A stretch of 64,000 nucleotides of DNA from Bettongia penicillata ogilbyi (GCA_023548195.1 JAJHZJ010000807.1:359420-423419), one strand, 5' to 3'; positions 1 through 12,422 are shown, counted from the first letter of the stretch. The notes: generated by a model not told the origin, from the sequence alone. Made by a program: numbers and translations.

Positions 1-89
1 CAAGCAAAACCAAGGTCAGTGCTTCCAAATTATGTTACATGTGGAAATTAGTAAGCATAAAACTATGAAAATAAGAAGGGGCCAACTTG

Positions 90-215
90 GGAAGGGATAT
101 AAAAGTCACATGATATGTGATCTTGAAAGTAATAGGGAGCCACGGGAGTTTACAGAGAAGGGGAATGGTATAAACAACATTGTCCATGAGGGAAGGTATA
201 TAAATAAAGTCAAAA
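90..215 (-). mobile_element. L2-type LINE fragment
   Basis: The stretch around 120-180 reads like the antisense of an L2-type LINE ("aatagggagccac...ggagttta"), a phrase also seen in the L2 copies at about 43.5 and 63.9 kb. It is short and decayed. The 76-codon reading frame over it has no recognisable protein. Confidence 0.4.
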
Positions 216-299
216 TTTTGGTGGGGCTAGGTCTAGACCTACTCTTATGCGATAGGTACTAGATCTATGATTTAATTTGTTTAGGGATCTTCCAGATGG

Positions 300-480
300 G
301 GAAACTCATTCTACTCATGCAGGTTATTATCATGTCTATAAATCACAGGGAGGTGATTTGACCATTCATTCCAGTAAGTGGCAAAGGTAAGAATTAAACC
401 TAGGTTTCTTAGCTTCAGGACAAGTTTTCTAACCAGGATAGCAAACTGCCTTTCAGACTTGTCTTAAAATATAGATTTTT
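300..480 (-). mobile_element. MIR-like SINE remnant
   Basis: The sequence resembles an old MIR/CORE-SINE read in antisense: "gatggggaaact" is followed by a stretch with "aattaaacctagg" and a pyrimidine-rich tRNA-like end. It is heavily mutated, so the family call is tentative. Confidence 0.35.
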
Positions 481-847
481 AATACCACATAACAATATCC
501 TTTTTATTCCCCAGAAACGAATACGTCAATATGGGGAAGTCATGTATGGACTTGTGCCACAGTTTAATGTACCAAAAAGACTGTTTATTACATTCTGTGT
601 TGTTGGACCCCTACCAGAGCAGCCTCTGAAGGTCTTTGTAATTTTGATAAATGTAATATTGTTGTGTTAAATGTTCATTTTATACATGCTGTGGGAATGC
701 CCAGTTGTTGATGAATATTGTGCTCCAAATTTTTTTTTTGTCAAATCTGCATCATGCTAATCAGTGAGTTGTGTTATTTTAAGGCTCTTAAATTATTTCC
801 CTTCTATCCCTAGAAAGAAGAGCAAATAGATCTACAAGATGGCTTAT

Positions 848-888
848 CTTGTGTGTGTGTGTTTGTGTGTCTGTGTGTGTGTTTGTGT
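848..888. repeat. (TG)n microsatellite
   Basis: An interrupted GT-rich dinucleotide tract with several TTTG and CTG interruptions. Confidence 0.8.
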
Positions 889-1169
889 GCCATAAAATCA
901 TGGGGTTAATCATTAAGTAATTAATTAGGTTAATTCTGATCTTTCTGATTTTCTCCTCCCTATCGAATTACCACCATTCTTTCACTTCTTGGAACCTTGT
1001 AATAGTAGTTTATATCCTTGTTTCTGGTTCTTGGACCCTTTGGGTTATTATGGTTCTAGGATAATAATTATTTTCTTAGAAAAAAGAGATTAGCCTCAGG
1101 GAAAGGAATTCAGTGTCTCTGGAATCCCTCTGCAAACCATCTCTACCACAGGTGAGAGACACTGTTGAA

Positions 1170-1435
1170 TATGTGGCTTTCAGCAACAGGGAAAAAGAGA
1201 GTGGAAAAGTGCAGAGAGAGCTCACCTCAAAGCCAAGAAGACCTCTGTTCAAATCCCACCCATGACACCTACTATACCAACTGCATGAGTCCAAACAAGT
1301 CATTAAATTTTCAGTGTTCTAGGAAAATCTCTTAAAATATGAGTTGTAAGAAAAGTCCTGGAATCCATTGGCAGGATATTTCCTCATCTAAGAATTTCCT
1401 AAACCAATGAAGTCATTAGTCCAGTGCCTTTCCAC
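1170..1435 (+). mobile_element. MIR/CORE-class SINE
   Basis: A B-box-like "tgttcaaatcccacc" lies at about 1246, then "caagtcattaaattttcagtgttct"-type text and a "cctaaaccaatgaagtcat" 3' part. The same order occurs at 3870-4065 and 58985-59160, so this is one SINE subfamily present several times here. No target-site duplication is visible. Confidence 0.6.
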
Positions 1436-1439
1436 ATTA

Positions 1440-2760
1440 TCATCATTTCTTAAATCTCAGTTGTAGGGTAGGATAAGGATTGTTGTTATTTGAGGACTGA
1501 TAGTTATTTTCCAGGACACTATTGTGGCTAAACTTATTAATATCCCTTCTATTATTAGAATCGTCCTATATGTGTGTGACAACCTCAAAAATTTAGCAGT
1601 GACCCAGAGTTGGGTAACTAGCTTGAGTCTTAGGTATTCTTTGAGTCTATTAGGAGTTCAGCAATAACATATTAGAACTATGGTTTACCATTTAGCAAAT
1701 TACATTAAAATTGGCTAAAGTGTCCCTAGGCCACTAGGAAAAAAATAATTCTTTGCCCAAAATTGATTAACTTACTCCCAAAGAAGAACTTGGACATGGG
1801 CAGGATATGATTAAATGGGAAATATTACTCCAAGGTCTAAAAGGGAGCAGGAAAAAGGGACAATTTGCTGAATGGTCTGCACTTCCCTTGGGATTTCATT
1901 TAAAGAAGTAATTAATTCAATATATACTTAACATTGTCCAGAAATTCATTCTTATTTAAAACACTTTGATATGTCCTGAATTAAATGAGAGCTCATTTGG
2001 CTGGTTATGTTTAACTATATTATGAAATGTAATAGCCTTAGATTCCTAATTAGACAATGGCACAGATAATTACACTTTAAAGATCTAAAAGAATATAGAA
2101 TTAGAATACTCAGTTTCAAGATCTAATTATGTAAATCAAGTTTCACCATAGGTAGCATAGAAGTGTGTAAATAGAAGCAACAACTCACAGTGTATTCCCA
2201 TACTCAGATTATTTATATTTCTTGGTTTGTTTTTACAAATATGAATATTTTCATAAACAGATTAGTTTTGCATTCAAAATTGTGAGCAAATATTTTATGT
2301 TTTGAGTGTAATTTACAATTCTGAAAAATCCTGAAGTTATTCTGTTCTACCAGAACAAAAGCCAATACGCTCATTATATGCATGAGTGATGTATTATAAA
2401 GAATTTTGGATCTGGAACTGGGAGATCTGAGTTCTGTTTCTGTCTCTGTTCCTTAATGCCTTAGTGACCACAAACAAGCTAACATACATTATTATGATAG
2501 AGCAAGATTCTAAGATGGTCCATAATTTTTCACTATGAGACCACAGAACATAACATGAATGAAGAACAGGATCCACAACTTCATGACCACAGGACAGAAT
2601 AAGGACAAATGCACAAACCTTATAGGTTTTCTTATCTAATCCCAAATGGACTAACACTGCAATAAAGTGTAATGCTGATGAGATTAAAGATCTTTCCCAC
2701 ATATTAATGGTCCTGCCATTATGGGAAACTTCATTAGGGGAGGCCCACACCTTCTATTAA
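1440..2760. other. No recognisable feature
   Basis: AT-rich sequence with no gene that I can see. The 118-codon frame on the minus strand (2394-2750) has no known domain and overlaps a weak SINE-like remnant near 2400-2470. Around 1900-2350 the sequence is rich in TAAT-type motifs and shows no clear repeat, but I cannot tell chance from conservation. Confidence 0.5.
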
Positions 2761-2761
2761 T

Positions 2762-3230
2762 TTTCTAATGAGGCATTAGTTCTCAAGGGTTATGATGCCC
2801 TCTGGCTTTTAAAAATGTATAAATACTCTGAGGTGAGTTTTTACTTTAGGGCTTAGTTTTAGGAAGAGGGTTGATGTGCCAGATGAGACTCTGAGAAGCT
2901 GCAAAGCAGCCCATGGCTTTGAAAATCCAGATGAGTCCTTCTCTTTCTGGTAACTACGTTCGTATGGACAGATAGTTGGATCTCTCTGTTGATCTGTGAT
3001 ATATAGATTGCTACTGGTCAGGCAGCTGGAAGCACTGTCTGTTGATCTTTATTTCTCTGTATTTTCTCTGAAGTTCAGGGTGCTGACTTTTTCACCTGAA
3101 ATAAGTGAATAATATATGTGCTTAATTAAAGTGATTATTGAACCCTCAAAAGCTGCTCTCCTTTTAGAAAAGCAGATCTAAGAACATGTATGGTAGGCCC
3201 TAATGTGTATGTTGGGGTGCTTCCTTTTAC
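2762..3230 (+). mobile_element. Possible solo LTR of an endogenous retrovirus
   Basis: A TATA-box-like "tataaata" at 2818-2825 is followed about 300 bases later by the polyadenylation-type signal "attaaa" at 3125-3130, and then by sequence resembling an LTR 3' end. That spacing fits the promoter-R-U5 plan of a retroviral LTR. I see no internal viral genes beside it, so it would be a solo LTR. Exact TG...CA ends and a target duplication were not located. It could also be chance promoter-like DNA. Confidence 0.35.
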
Positions 3231-3299
3231 ACATGGCAAACTTTTAACTATTTTCTATTGATTCTTTAGCTCATTAACCATTACAACTGGTTTAAAGTA

Positions 3300-3735
3300 T
3301 CCCCTATCCTCAAACATCCCACAGCTTCCAACACCTCTACTTTCTCAGTTAAGAATTTGATCTCACTGAAGTATTGAAATCATTCACGTAGAAATTTTCA
3401 TCTCATAAGCCTTCTCATATCATGTCTTCTACATCCTCCCTTGATCCCTGAATTCTCATTCTACAGCAGATCACTATGATAGTATCCCCACTTCCTCTCT
3501 AATCCCCAGTCTTTCCATACTTATAAGTTTCCTTCCTGCTGACTATAAACATAGCATGATCTCTCCCATCTAAAAAAAATACATGCTATAGACTCTACCA
3601 GTCCTTCAAGAAAGGCCCTGGGTGTTTCACATTTCCATCACAATTCAACTCTTTGAAGCAAAGTCTCTACAACAGGGCCTCTACTTCTCCCTAGTCTCTC
3701 ACTTTCTCTTTTATATCCTCTCAAATCTGGTATGT
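3300..3735 (+). mobile_element. L2-type LINE fragment (part of the ORF, sense)
   Basis: A pyrimidine-rich block with phrases typical of the L2 reverse-transcriptase coding part, such as "aattcaactctttgaagc" and "cctctacttctcc". It is in sense orientation with no open frame left. The assignment rests on text similarity to remembered L2 sequence and is moderate. Confidence 0.45.
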
Positions 3736-3869
3736 GATCTAACTGTGCAGGTTAAATGATTGTCTTCAAAATTGCAAAGAGTTTCTAAATTGTTAAATAG
3801 CCTTCTTGGTGAAGACAATTTTTAAGCTCTTTTTCGAAATGTATCATGAATTTGTATTGCTTAGAGAAA

Positions 3870-4065
3870 AGAGAGTCAACCTTGGAATCAGGACCTTGTA
3901 CAAGGCTTGCATCTGCCTACTTATTAATTGTATAACCTTGGCAAAGTCAATTAATCTCTCTGATTATAAATTGCAAAGAAGATGACTGTCTATAGAGAAG
4001 TTTATTTATCCCAGCATTTCCTATATGGTTGAAGTCATAGGTCTACTGTGTTCCTTAAAAAGTAT
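3870..4065 (+). mobile_element. MIR/CORE-class SINE
   Basis: A diverged sense copy of the subfamily at 1170-1435: "ttggaatcaggacc" in the tRNA-like head, "tataaccttggcaaagtca", then "ataaattgcaaagaag" and a "gttgaagtcat" 3' part. Confidence 0.55.
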
Positions 4066-4204
4066 TTTCCTACAATAGTAGACAAATTGGTTGACTAATA
4101 TTGACCTGGTATCTATGAGATGGAAGGGTTCATATAATTCTGACTGAAAATTCACTATTTCATGTGCTTACTGGGAACAGCACTAGGAATCATATGTCTG
4201 TCTC

Positions 4205-4430
4205 AAAAAGTAATGATATAACTAAAGCTAGCATCTATAAAGTACTTCGAAAATATCTCATTTGATCCTCACAATAATTTTGGTAATCATGTGCAGATAT
4301 TATTCCTATTTTACTGATAAAGAAACTGAGGCAAAATAGTTTCAATGACTAACTCAGTGTTCAACAGATTCACACTCATCTCTGTCCTGGGTTCAAGTCC
4401 AACTCTCTCTCCATTATGTTACCCTCCGTT
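4205..4430 (-). mobile_element. CORE-SINE (MAR1-like)
   Basis: Antisense CORE-SINE: "ataaagtacttcgaaaat", "ctcatttgatcctcacaat", "tactgataaagaaactgag", then the B-box complement region "gggttcaagtcc". The same order recurs at 19121-19345 and 58728-58980. Confidence 0.7.
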
Positions 4431-5404
4431 GACTCAAAATAATGTACATTTTGACATTGGAAGCCATGACCTAATTTTACATGATCTACCTGAGTAATGG
4501 AAATTATTTTTATCTTAACCTACGCATTTGGACTATTTGCATATGTTTTGAACTTTGATTTCTGTGGCACCTAAAATAGCCAAAATGTTATGTAGGGAAG
4601 GTTCCTATTAATTTTAATTATTTTCAGAAAAAATATGGTTTGACTACAGCCAGTAGTTTTAATAATAAAATATGTAATATTTTTAAGTTGTGGAAAGCTA
4701 GTTTTTAGCACTTGGTTTTTCTGCTAGTGCTGTAACTAACTTTGAATTTCAATGACTATTTTTCATTATAGCTATCGAATAATGACAATCACTCATGTTT
4801 GTGCAATTTTTTATATATCACTACATACCAGAAAATCCTTTACCATCTCCTTTTCCCTCCTGCTTTTATACAGAAGCAGTAGTCCCAAGGAAATAGATTT
4901 TAGCTGCAAATGTGCTTTGAATTGGAGAGGTTTTAGGCTAGAGGGCTGGTGTGGGTTGTAAAGAGATTAGAAACATTGGAAGTATTGATGAAACAAATGT
5001 ATTAACACACTGTTTGGTGAAAACTGATGTAGGAACCTCCTTCTACATATAACCTGCCAAATGGGCTTTTAGAAGGGAAAATCTGTTGCCTTTATGGGTG
5101 GTTGTTTGAAGAGGAAGTCATTTTCAAAGTATGTCTTCAGAGTGAAATTATGCTACATATTGCAAAATTATTTTATTCATAGAAGTATGGTTTTGCCATT
5201 AAGCACACACACTGAAACTGGACTATGTTAACCTCAGTATGATGCTTGAAGTAACAGTGGAGGTGACATCTTAGTATCAAGACATCCAAAATAGAAGCAT
5301 TGACTTTGAACCAAAAGGTAACTGAAATTTCCCTTTCAAATGTGTCAGTACCTATCCATGTGGACCTTTGCACTGGTTCTACCCTATACAGCCTATACTA
5401 ACAC

Positions 5405-5715
5405 TTGGGGTAGCTAGATGGTGCAGTTGATAGAGCACCAGTGCAGGAGTCAAGAGGATCTGAGTTCAAATCTCACCTCAGAGACTTGACACTCACAGCT
5501 GTGTGACCTTGGGAAAGTCACTTAACCCAATTGCCTCATTCTGGGTCATCTCCAGTCATCCTGATGAATATCTGGTGACTGGATTCAGATGTCTCTGGGG
5601 GAGGTGTGAGACTGATGACCTGCATAGCCCTCGCTCCCTCAAAACAAAGTTAAGAGCAAGTCATGCCATCATTTCTCTGATGGCATAGTCTTTTGCAACA
5701 AAGGAAGAACACACC
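5405..5715 (+). mobile_element. tRNA-headed SINE with RTE-type tail
   Basis: A nearly full-length sense copy. The head reads "ggggtagctagatggtgcag", with a polymerase III B-box-like "gagttcaaatc" at about 5463. The CORE part "gtgaccttgggaaagtcac" follows. The body has "catcctgatgaatatctgg" and the tail "catttctctgatggcat". It is the same family as 12673-12994 (sense) and 31998-32291 (antisense). The 61-codon frame across it is SINE sequence, not a gene. Confidence 0.85.
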
Positions 5716-5889
5716 CTACACATGAAGTGTTCTCCTTCTTCATCCCAGTCGCTTTCATAGTCCCTTTCAAAGATTAGGTCACATGAAATTTCCTTAAGGA
5801 AACTTCTGTTGATCCTCCTGATTTTTAGCATTTATCTCTCCTGATATTAAATCATGGTTACTTCCTATCTATTCATATATGTAAATTGC

Positions 5890-6115
5890 CATCTGATCTG
5901 GAATCTTAAAGGTCTGGGTTCAAGTTCATTTCCTAACACCTACTGCATTGGTAAAGGGAGTTTCCTTGCCTAGAAATTCTTTATACCACTGATATCACAG
6001 ACCCATTTCCTATCCACAGGTATAAATATGCTTCTGGAGTCTAGGAACTATTTTCAGTTCAGTCACTTTTTCTTTTGCATAGGGTCTGACACATAGTAGA
6101 CAAATAAGAAAATAT
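5890..6115 (+). mobile_element. SINE remnant followed by L2-like tail
   Basis: A fragment like the 1170-1435 SINE ("ctgggttcaagttcatttc", "aaagggagtttccttgcc") runs to about 6010. It is followed by an L2-type 3' phrase, "gggtctgacacatagtagac", at about 6082. Both are old and partial. Confidence 0.45.
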
Positions 6116-6599
6116 CATTGAATTGTTTTTAATTAAAATGCTGATTTATTACAACCCAGGATTGGTCCTAAAACTAAGTAGATAAAACAGATAATTAAAT
6201 ATTATAATTTTAGGAGAACTGAATGACCTACCTATTTGGCTAGCCTTGGGATAATGGCAAAGTAAAATCCAAAGGTGAAATTTAGGGGAATAAAGAAGCA
6301 ACTTTGGGTAGTAATTGAACCATGTATTGATCTCTCTCTCACACACATTGAAGACTCACTGGGGACAGCATCTAAAATCAAGCAAGAGGAACATTCACTA
6401 TTCCCTCTAGCCCCTTCTAACTCTACTATAATCATATGTAGATTTCAGAATAACACACTCTTTTAAATTATCTTTTTTTCTCGACTATCAGATAAAAAAT
6501 AAAATGTATCATAAATACTGAGCCTTGTATTGTGATGGAAATATTGTTTTATTATACAAGAATTTTTTTTCCCTCTAATCTGAGGATATGTGTAAAAAT

Positions 6600-6825
6600 G
6601 ACTAGAGTTTGGGACTTGGGGTCAGAAAGTCCTGCTTCAGAAACTTATTAGCTATATGACCATGGGAAAGTCACTTAACCTCTTTCTGCCTCAGTTTTGT
6701 CATCTGTAAAGTGGAGATAACAAAACCTATTTCACTGGGTTATTGTGAGACTCCAGTCTCACATGTGTAAAGCACTTTTAAAACCTTAAAATAATATATA
6801 AATGCTAGTTATTGTCACTATTGTT
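6600..6825 (+). mobile_element. CORE-SINE
   Basis: Sense CORE-SINE: "ttggggtcagaaagtcctg", "catgggaaagtcacttaacc", "cctcagttttgtcatctg", then "gtaaagcacttttaaaacc" and "aatgctagttattgtcac". Nearly the whole order of the family is present. Confidence 0.75.
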
Positions 6826-7199
6826 ATTAATATTGAGTGAACACTAAAGGAAAGTATTGAATATTTATAGTCTATTGCAAATGTAAAATCTCATTTTACT
6901 GAGGTAAATGATTCATATCTTCTATTTTCTTGAAACAAATATACCAGATAACCATAAGTTTCCACCTGTATTGCTATTTTAGAAACAATGCAGACAGGTC
7001 TGCTTTGCAATCATTCAAGGTATATTTGAGGCCATATTTAAATGACTTGATACAAAAAGCTATGTATATTTCAGGTAAAGACAGATTTGATGTTTATCAT
7101 CTGTGTTATAACCTTGCACTTTCTCTCCATTTTCATCTGCAAACAAGAATTGAGCTACATATTGAAAATTACATAGCTTCCTTATGTTCCTATCAAATG

Positions 7200-7645
7200 A
7201 CCAGATGGAGTGAGGAGGGATGGATAGGGCATGATGAATATCTTAAATATTTGAAAAGCATTCAAAATGGAAGAAAGAGTAGGTATTTTATATGGTTCCA
7301 AGGGATAGAAATTGGAACAGTGAGTTTCGAGGAAGCAGACTGGGACTAAAGAAAAATAACTTTCTAATAATCATGATTATTCAAGAATGGAATGGAGTAG
7401 TCTGAAGAAAAATGAGTTCCCTCTTCGTGGTGCTGAAACAGAAGCTCAATGTTTATCTAACAGGAATCATAAATCAGATTTAGAATCAGAAGGGAACTTA
7501 GAGATAATGTATTCCAACCTGTAATTTTAAGGTAAGATACTGAGTCCAAAGGAAGGAATTGAAGAGGTCATTCCTATCAGATGTTGAACTAGATGACATG
7601 GCAGGTTTCTTCCAATCCTCAGATTCTATAAGCCTGAGAGAAATC
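7200..7645 (+). mobile_element. Possible CR1/L3-type LINE 3' end
   Basis: The text runs through "gaccagatggagtgaggagg", "caagaatggaatggagtag" and "ttgaactagatgacatgg" to "tcctcagattctataa". That order matches my memory of CR1/L3-type LINE 3' ends. A 139-codon frame at 6930-7349 overlaps its start. Its second half lies in this repeat and its first half has no recognisable domain, so I do not call it a gene. Confidence 0.4.
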
Positions 7646-7649
7646 ATTA

Positions 7650-9090
7650 TTTACAGCACATTTTCAACATTTTCTGTAAGTTCTTATCCAGTATTCTTTA
7701 CTTCTACATCCTTTGTTCTAATTATAGCACAAGTGCTGAGAGTACTCTTCCAACCAATATTAAGACTAGAAAACTGGGTCCCCAAAGAACAAACTAGTTC
7801 TCTCAAGGTTCTAGGGGTAAACATGAGGGACTGGTTTTCTAGCATTGTCCCTGACAGCCCCCATCAATGTGGTTCCTGTTGAGTATCAGTTGATATCAGT
7901 TAAACAGCCGGATTTAATAAACTCTAGGAAATGGTAATTTACTTATAGGATGATATGATAAAAGTTGATACCACATATATCCTACAATGAGGACATATTG
8001 ACCCACAGTTACATACAAATTCAAAGAGGAAATGGAGACAAACTTGGAAATTCCATGTGGTAAGATGATAACCCCAGCTCCCGGTTGCTGGAAGTTCATT
8101 AGTCCCCTTCCTCATGCCCTCCACATGAAGTTTTCTATAGGGATACTGGAGCTTTCTAGTAGTGTCTTGTCTGGATTTCCTTGCAGCATCTTGAGACTAC
8201 TTTCCTCAAAGTGGCTGTTTTGTCTTCAGAGTCTCCTAAGATAGCAAGATGTTACCATCTGTCCATGCTGTTCCAAGCATACTCTAGCTATCACACACAG
8301 GAAGGCACATTTTTTTTCTGACCTTTTGATTTTGGAGGGAAAGAAAAGATAGAGGTTCTCTCTTCTTACTACTACCCTCCCAAGTGATTTTCTCTCAGGA
8401 ATTTAACTGATGCTCTTTCTTTGGGGTTCTCTCCCACCTCTTCTTTTCTTGACTTCTCAAACCCCTTTGTTCTCAAGCTTCTATGATAAAGTTTTCTTTT
8501 TTATTGATAATGACATTTATTGTATTCTTCATAGTATATTGACTGTATTGCCTTAACATTTTGACTTGTCTTTAATTGCTGATTGAATGAATCTAGACTT
8601 TGATACACCTGTCAATCCCTTCTCTTCCCTCTATTTGATGTTTGTGTATATAGATGTAGATATACGTACTTATATGTGTATGTCAGTTTACGTCTGTTTC
8701 CCTGATTTCTTTCTGTATGTTTCCTTTTGTACATTGTCTTCATTTGGACAACATAGTATTTAGTTTTCTAGAGGTGTTAGGAATTGGTATAATCTTCCAA
8801 TGTCTTTATGTATCTTTACTATGTCTCTATAGTTACTTCCTCCATGGTAGTGTTTGTTGGTCATCTTTAAGGATGTTTCTTAATACCTCTACCTTTTCTT
8901 CCCTTTTTCTTATTATTGGAATATTTGCCTCATATAATATTAAGTACTCTAATGCCACTATACATTCTGTCAAATAGTGTTGGTGAATGCATTCATTCAT
9001 GATCACTATAGCAAACACGTTAGGCTGAATTGTGAACTCAGGCATTTCAGACTCCAAGATTAGCTTTTATCCATTGTACCACCTACTTGA
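7650..9090. other. No recognisable feature
   Basis: AT-rich sequence with several short frames on both strands and none with a recognisable domain. A GT/TA-rich low-complexity patch lies at about 8640-8700. I see no gene or clear repeat. Confidence 0.5.
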
Positions 9091-9094
9091 CTTA

Positions 9095-9245
9095 CTGCCC
9101 ATTGCACCCAGATGACTCTGCAGGAGGAAATGAGGCTGTTGACCTTGTACGTCCCTCTATCACTCAAATCAAAGTTATCTGCATGCCATGTCATCTTGTC
9201 TCCAATGTCATGATCTTCTTTGAGAATGAAGGACAATCACAACCT
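9095..9245 (+). mobile_element. RTE-type SINE tail fragment
   Basis: A 3' part of the RTE-tailed family: "gaggctgttgaccttgtac", "cactcaaatcaaagttat", "catgatcttctttgagaatg", then "aaggacaatcacaac". The tRNA-like head is missing. Confidence 0.65.
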
Positions 9246-9694
9246 GTAAGTGAATAGCATCCTTTCCTCTCCTCTCCTCTCTTCTATTCTCCCCTTCTGT
9301 CCTCTGCTGCTTTCTCCCTCCTTCCCTAGGGGTGCTTTGCTCAGGGGAAGTTACACTTCAACAGCCAAAAGTTGCCTTTTTTTTTTCCTTTGCAGTTACT
9401 GGATAGATTTCTTTCTCAAAGACTAAGGCTTAAGGCCAATTCACTTTGGAGCTCATAGACTAGACAATAGGTCCCTACCCTCCTAGCACAAGAGTGAATA
9501 TAAATACTAAATAGTAACTGTTTCTCTTTTGACCAGGAACTACTTTCTGAGGGTCTTCCCCTACCAGTTTTATTTTATTTTATTTTTTGATTAAAGAGGT
9601 CATCCATTGAGTAACTACTAAAGGAGGACCATTCAATGAAAGGGCATTATCTCACTCAAAGTGAGAAACTGAAAAGACCTTAGCCTTAAAGGGC

Positions 9695-9890
9695 CTGGGT
9701 TTCCCTTTGCATCCTGGGTCATCTCCGGTCATCCTAATGAATATCTGGCCCAGAAGCTCTGGAATAGAAAATAAGGCTCATGACCTTGCACAACCCTCCG
9801 TCACTCAAATCAAAGTCGATTGCATGTCATGTCGTCATGTCTCTGATATCATGGTTCTGTTTAAGAACAAAGGACAAGAAAGCAGACACA
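9695..9890 (+). mobile_element. RTE-type SINE tail fragment
   Basis: A second sense tail fragment: "gggtcatctccggtcatcc", "taatgaatatctggccc", "cactcaaatcaaagtcgat", "catggttctgtttaagaac". The 104-codon frame at 9707-10021 is read through this repeat and is not a gene. Confidence 0.7.
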
Positions 9891-10660
9891 TAGCTTTAAA
9901 AAATTCTAATGCAGTAGACCTTCTAGTTGAATTCAGAAAGACTAACTTGACGAGGGCTTTCCACGATTACATCCTAAACATTCCCCTCTGTATTTCAAAA
10001 TCATTGGTATCATTAGGTTAAAATAGTGGAATTTGTATTCACCAAAGGTTTTCAGAGACTTATACTTTCACCTTTTCCTTCTTCAAGTTTTTAAAGTGTG
10101 TAGACACTCAAATCCACCTTTTTGAATATAGGTTTAGAGAAGATTTTCTCTCATGACTGTCCTGGACTTGTCAGCAGAGTACCATTGTGTTATTTGCCAT
10201 AAACACTAGACTCTTGACATAAAGCCATACAAAGCCCCTGCCAAGAACTGATGAGATGTTTCCAATTTTATTATGATGTAGTATTGGTTCATAATGAAAA
10301 TATTCATGTATTCAATTAATTTAGACCATTTTCAGTAAGACTAGCTTGCAACATCATCCACTACCCTACACCAGAGTGATAGTTTAATCATGGGCATAGT
10401 CAGAGCCTATGTGGCCAGCTTTTCAGGGTTTCTGTTAGATTTTCTCAGATAACAGATGGACCTTAGAAAAAAAATGGAATTGCTAATATGCTTGACCCTG
10501 GATGACCTTCACTCATTGGACATTTTCTCTCTCCTCCCATCTCCTAGGACAGGTTGAGTGAATTGGGATTTGAGGAGATTATTGTCATAATAATCATTGT
10601 ATCTTCTTTAGTTTTTCCCCACATTGAGTCCATGGTAAATAGTCTCAGGACAAAATACTA

Positions 10661-10892
10661 TTGTTATTTAATTGTGTTCAGGTCTTTGTAACGCCATTTG
10701 TTTTGTTTTGGAAAATATATTAAAGTGGTTTTTCCATTTCCTTCTCTAGCTCGTTTCTTAGATGAAGAAACTGAGGCAAACAGAGCTATGTGCCTTGCTT
10801 CAGGTCACAAGGCTATTGTGTCTGAAATCCCATTTGAACTGAGATCTGCTGGACTCCAGTCCCATATTCAATCCACTGCACCACCTAGCTAC
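10661..10892 (-). mobile_element. CORE-SINE (tRNA-headed), antisense
   Basis: Antisense copy in the usual order: "ttcaggtctttgtaacgcc", "gatgaagaaactgaggcaaa", "atttgaactgagatctgc", ending at the tRNA-like head "caccacctagctac". The 140-codon frame over it (10698-11120) is repeat-derived for its first two thirds. Confidence 0.8.
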
Positions 10893-10894
10893 TG

Positions 10895-11555
10895 GAAATT
10901 TTGCTACCCTACTATTACTATTATATACTTAATGTTTATCAGAGCATTACAAAGGGAAATAAATATGCTATCTAATATTAGTGATTCAATGGAAGTGTTA
11001 GAAAATAGGTTGATTTTCTGTAGGCTCAACGAAAACATCTTTAGGATAGCTATGTTAGCAGGAAAATGGGAATCATATGGACCTTACCCATTCCCACATG
11101 ATTTTTATTTCTTTCACTAGGTCTTCGTATTGTGAATGTGGATTTTGTTTAATTCTATGACTGGACATTTTGAGTACTGGGTAAAGCAATAGCTCTTAAA
11201 AGAATTTTTAATTTTTATGGATTGTATTTTATCTGAGTATTCAATGACAACCAATAATGGACTGATTACAGAAAAGTTTGTGTTGAATTCTCAAGGGATA
11301 ATCTGAATACTTTTTCTTTGTTTATATTGGGGATTTATTATTTATCAGTTTAAGAAAAATAATGAAATTCTGATGGACAATTCTAGCTACCAGTTAATAA
11401 CTTGTTGTCTGTTTATTCACTAGCTGCTTATTTTTTGGTTAGCTGCAGTGGTATGCTACACCATTCCTACTGTTTCTTTTCATAATTTGCATTGATTGAT
11501 GTGTCCAGGATCCTCAAAGAAAACCCTGCTATTATTTGTGTTTGTGATAACTCCT
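10895..11555. other. No recognisable feature
   Basis: AT-rich unique-looking sequence. I see no gene, RNA or clear repeat. Confidence 0.5.
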
Positions 11556-11559
11556 TCCT

Positions 11560-11725
11560 GTGAGAACTGAGGCTAAGTCACTTAACCTCTGTTTCAATTT
11601 CCTCACTGTAAAATGGGGATAGTGATCAGACCTAAGGCTCAGGGTTTTTATGAGGACAGAATGAAGATAGTATTTGTACAGTAATTTGTAAAACTTAAAA
11701 CACTCTATAACATCAATTTATGTAA
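11560..11725 (+). mobile_element. CORE-SINE fragment
   Basis: The fragment "aagtcacttaacctctg", "ctgtaaaatggggatagtg", "cagtaatttgtaaaactta" is the CORE and 3' part of a sense CORE-SINE without its head. Confidence 0.6.
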
Positions 11726-11739
11726 TTTGATTTATTTTA

Positions 11740-12422
11740 GACTCTTTTATTTTTAAATTAACTTCTAAATTATTACCATGCTTCCCACACTTCCCACCAA
11801 ACCCTGAGAGGGAAAGCAAATGATATCAGTTATACGCATGAAATCATGCAAAACATAATTCCATATTATCTATATCATAAAAAAGAAAGTGAGAAAATTA
11901 TACTTTGCTTGAACTCAGAGTTCATCAGTTCTCTCTCTGGAGGTGAATAGAATTTTTTTAATATTCTGAGTCTGGATTTGTTGTGCATCATTAATCATAT
12001 AAATCCGAGTGCCAACGTTTTTCACAGTTGATCATCGTTACATCATTGCTGTAACTATGCACAATGATCTTGTCCTTCTCATTGCAATTGCACCAGCTAA
12101 TATTGATCTTGCCATGTTTTGTTTTAACCACCTACATCATCATTTCCTATAGTAAAGCAGTACTTCATCACAATCATATGCCACAACTTGTACAGTCATA
12201 CCCCAAAAGATGAGTGTCCTATTGTTTTCCAATACTTTGTCACCACAAAAAGAGCTGCTATAAATATTTTTGTATATATGTAAGTCCTTTTCATTTTTCT
12301 TTTATCTCTTTGGGGTAAAGTCCTAGTAGCAGTATTTCTGGGTATAAAGAGTGTGCCCATTTTTATAGTGCTTTGAGCTTAGTTCCAAATTGTTCTTTAG
12401 AATGGTGGGACAAGTTCACAAT
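11740..12422 (-). mobile_element. L1 3' portion, outer element, first half
   Basis: Antisense L1 read from its 3' end into ORF2. Telling phrases are "gttgatcatcgttacatc", "aaaaagagctgctataaa", "ctctttggggtaaagtcc" and "agttccaaattgttcttta", which match the ORF2 3' end and 3' UTR seen in sense at 38000-38700. The copy stops at 12422 where another element was inserted, and resumes at 15784. Confidence 0.8.

Noticed and set aside
5405..5480. tRNA gene, from A/B-box-like text
   Set aside because: It is the tRNA-derived head of a SINE present in many copies, and no cloverleaf is preserved.
6930..7349. 139-codon plus-strand frame that looks protein-like
   Set aside because: Its second half lies in CR1/L3-like repeat text, no domain is recognisable, and there is no promoter, splice or retrocopy evidence.
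10698..11120. 140-codon plus-strand frame, among the longest in the window
   Set aside because: Most of it is an antisense CORE-SINE (10661-10892).
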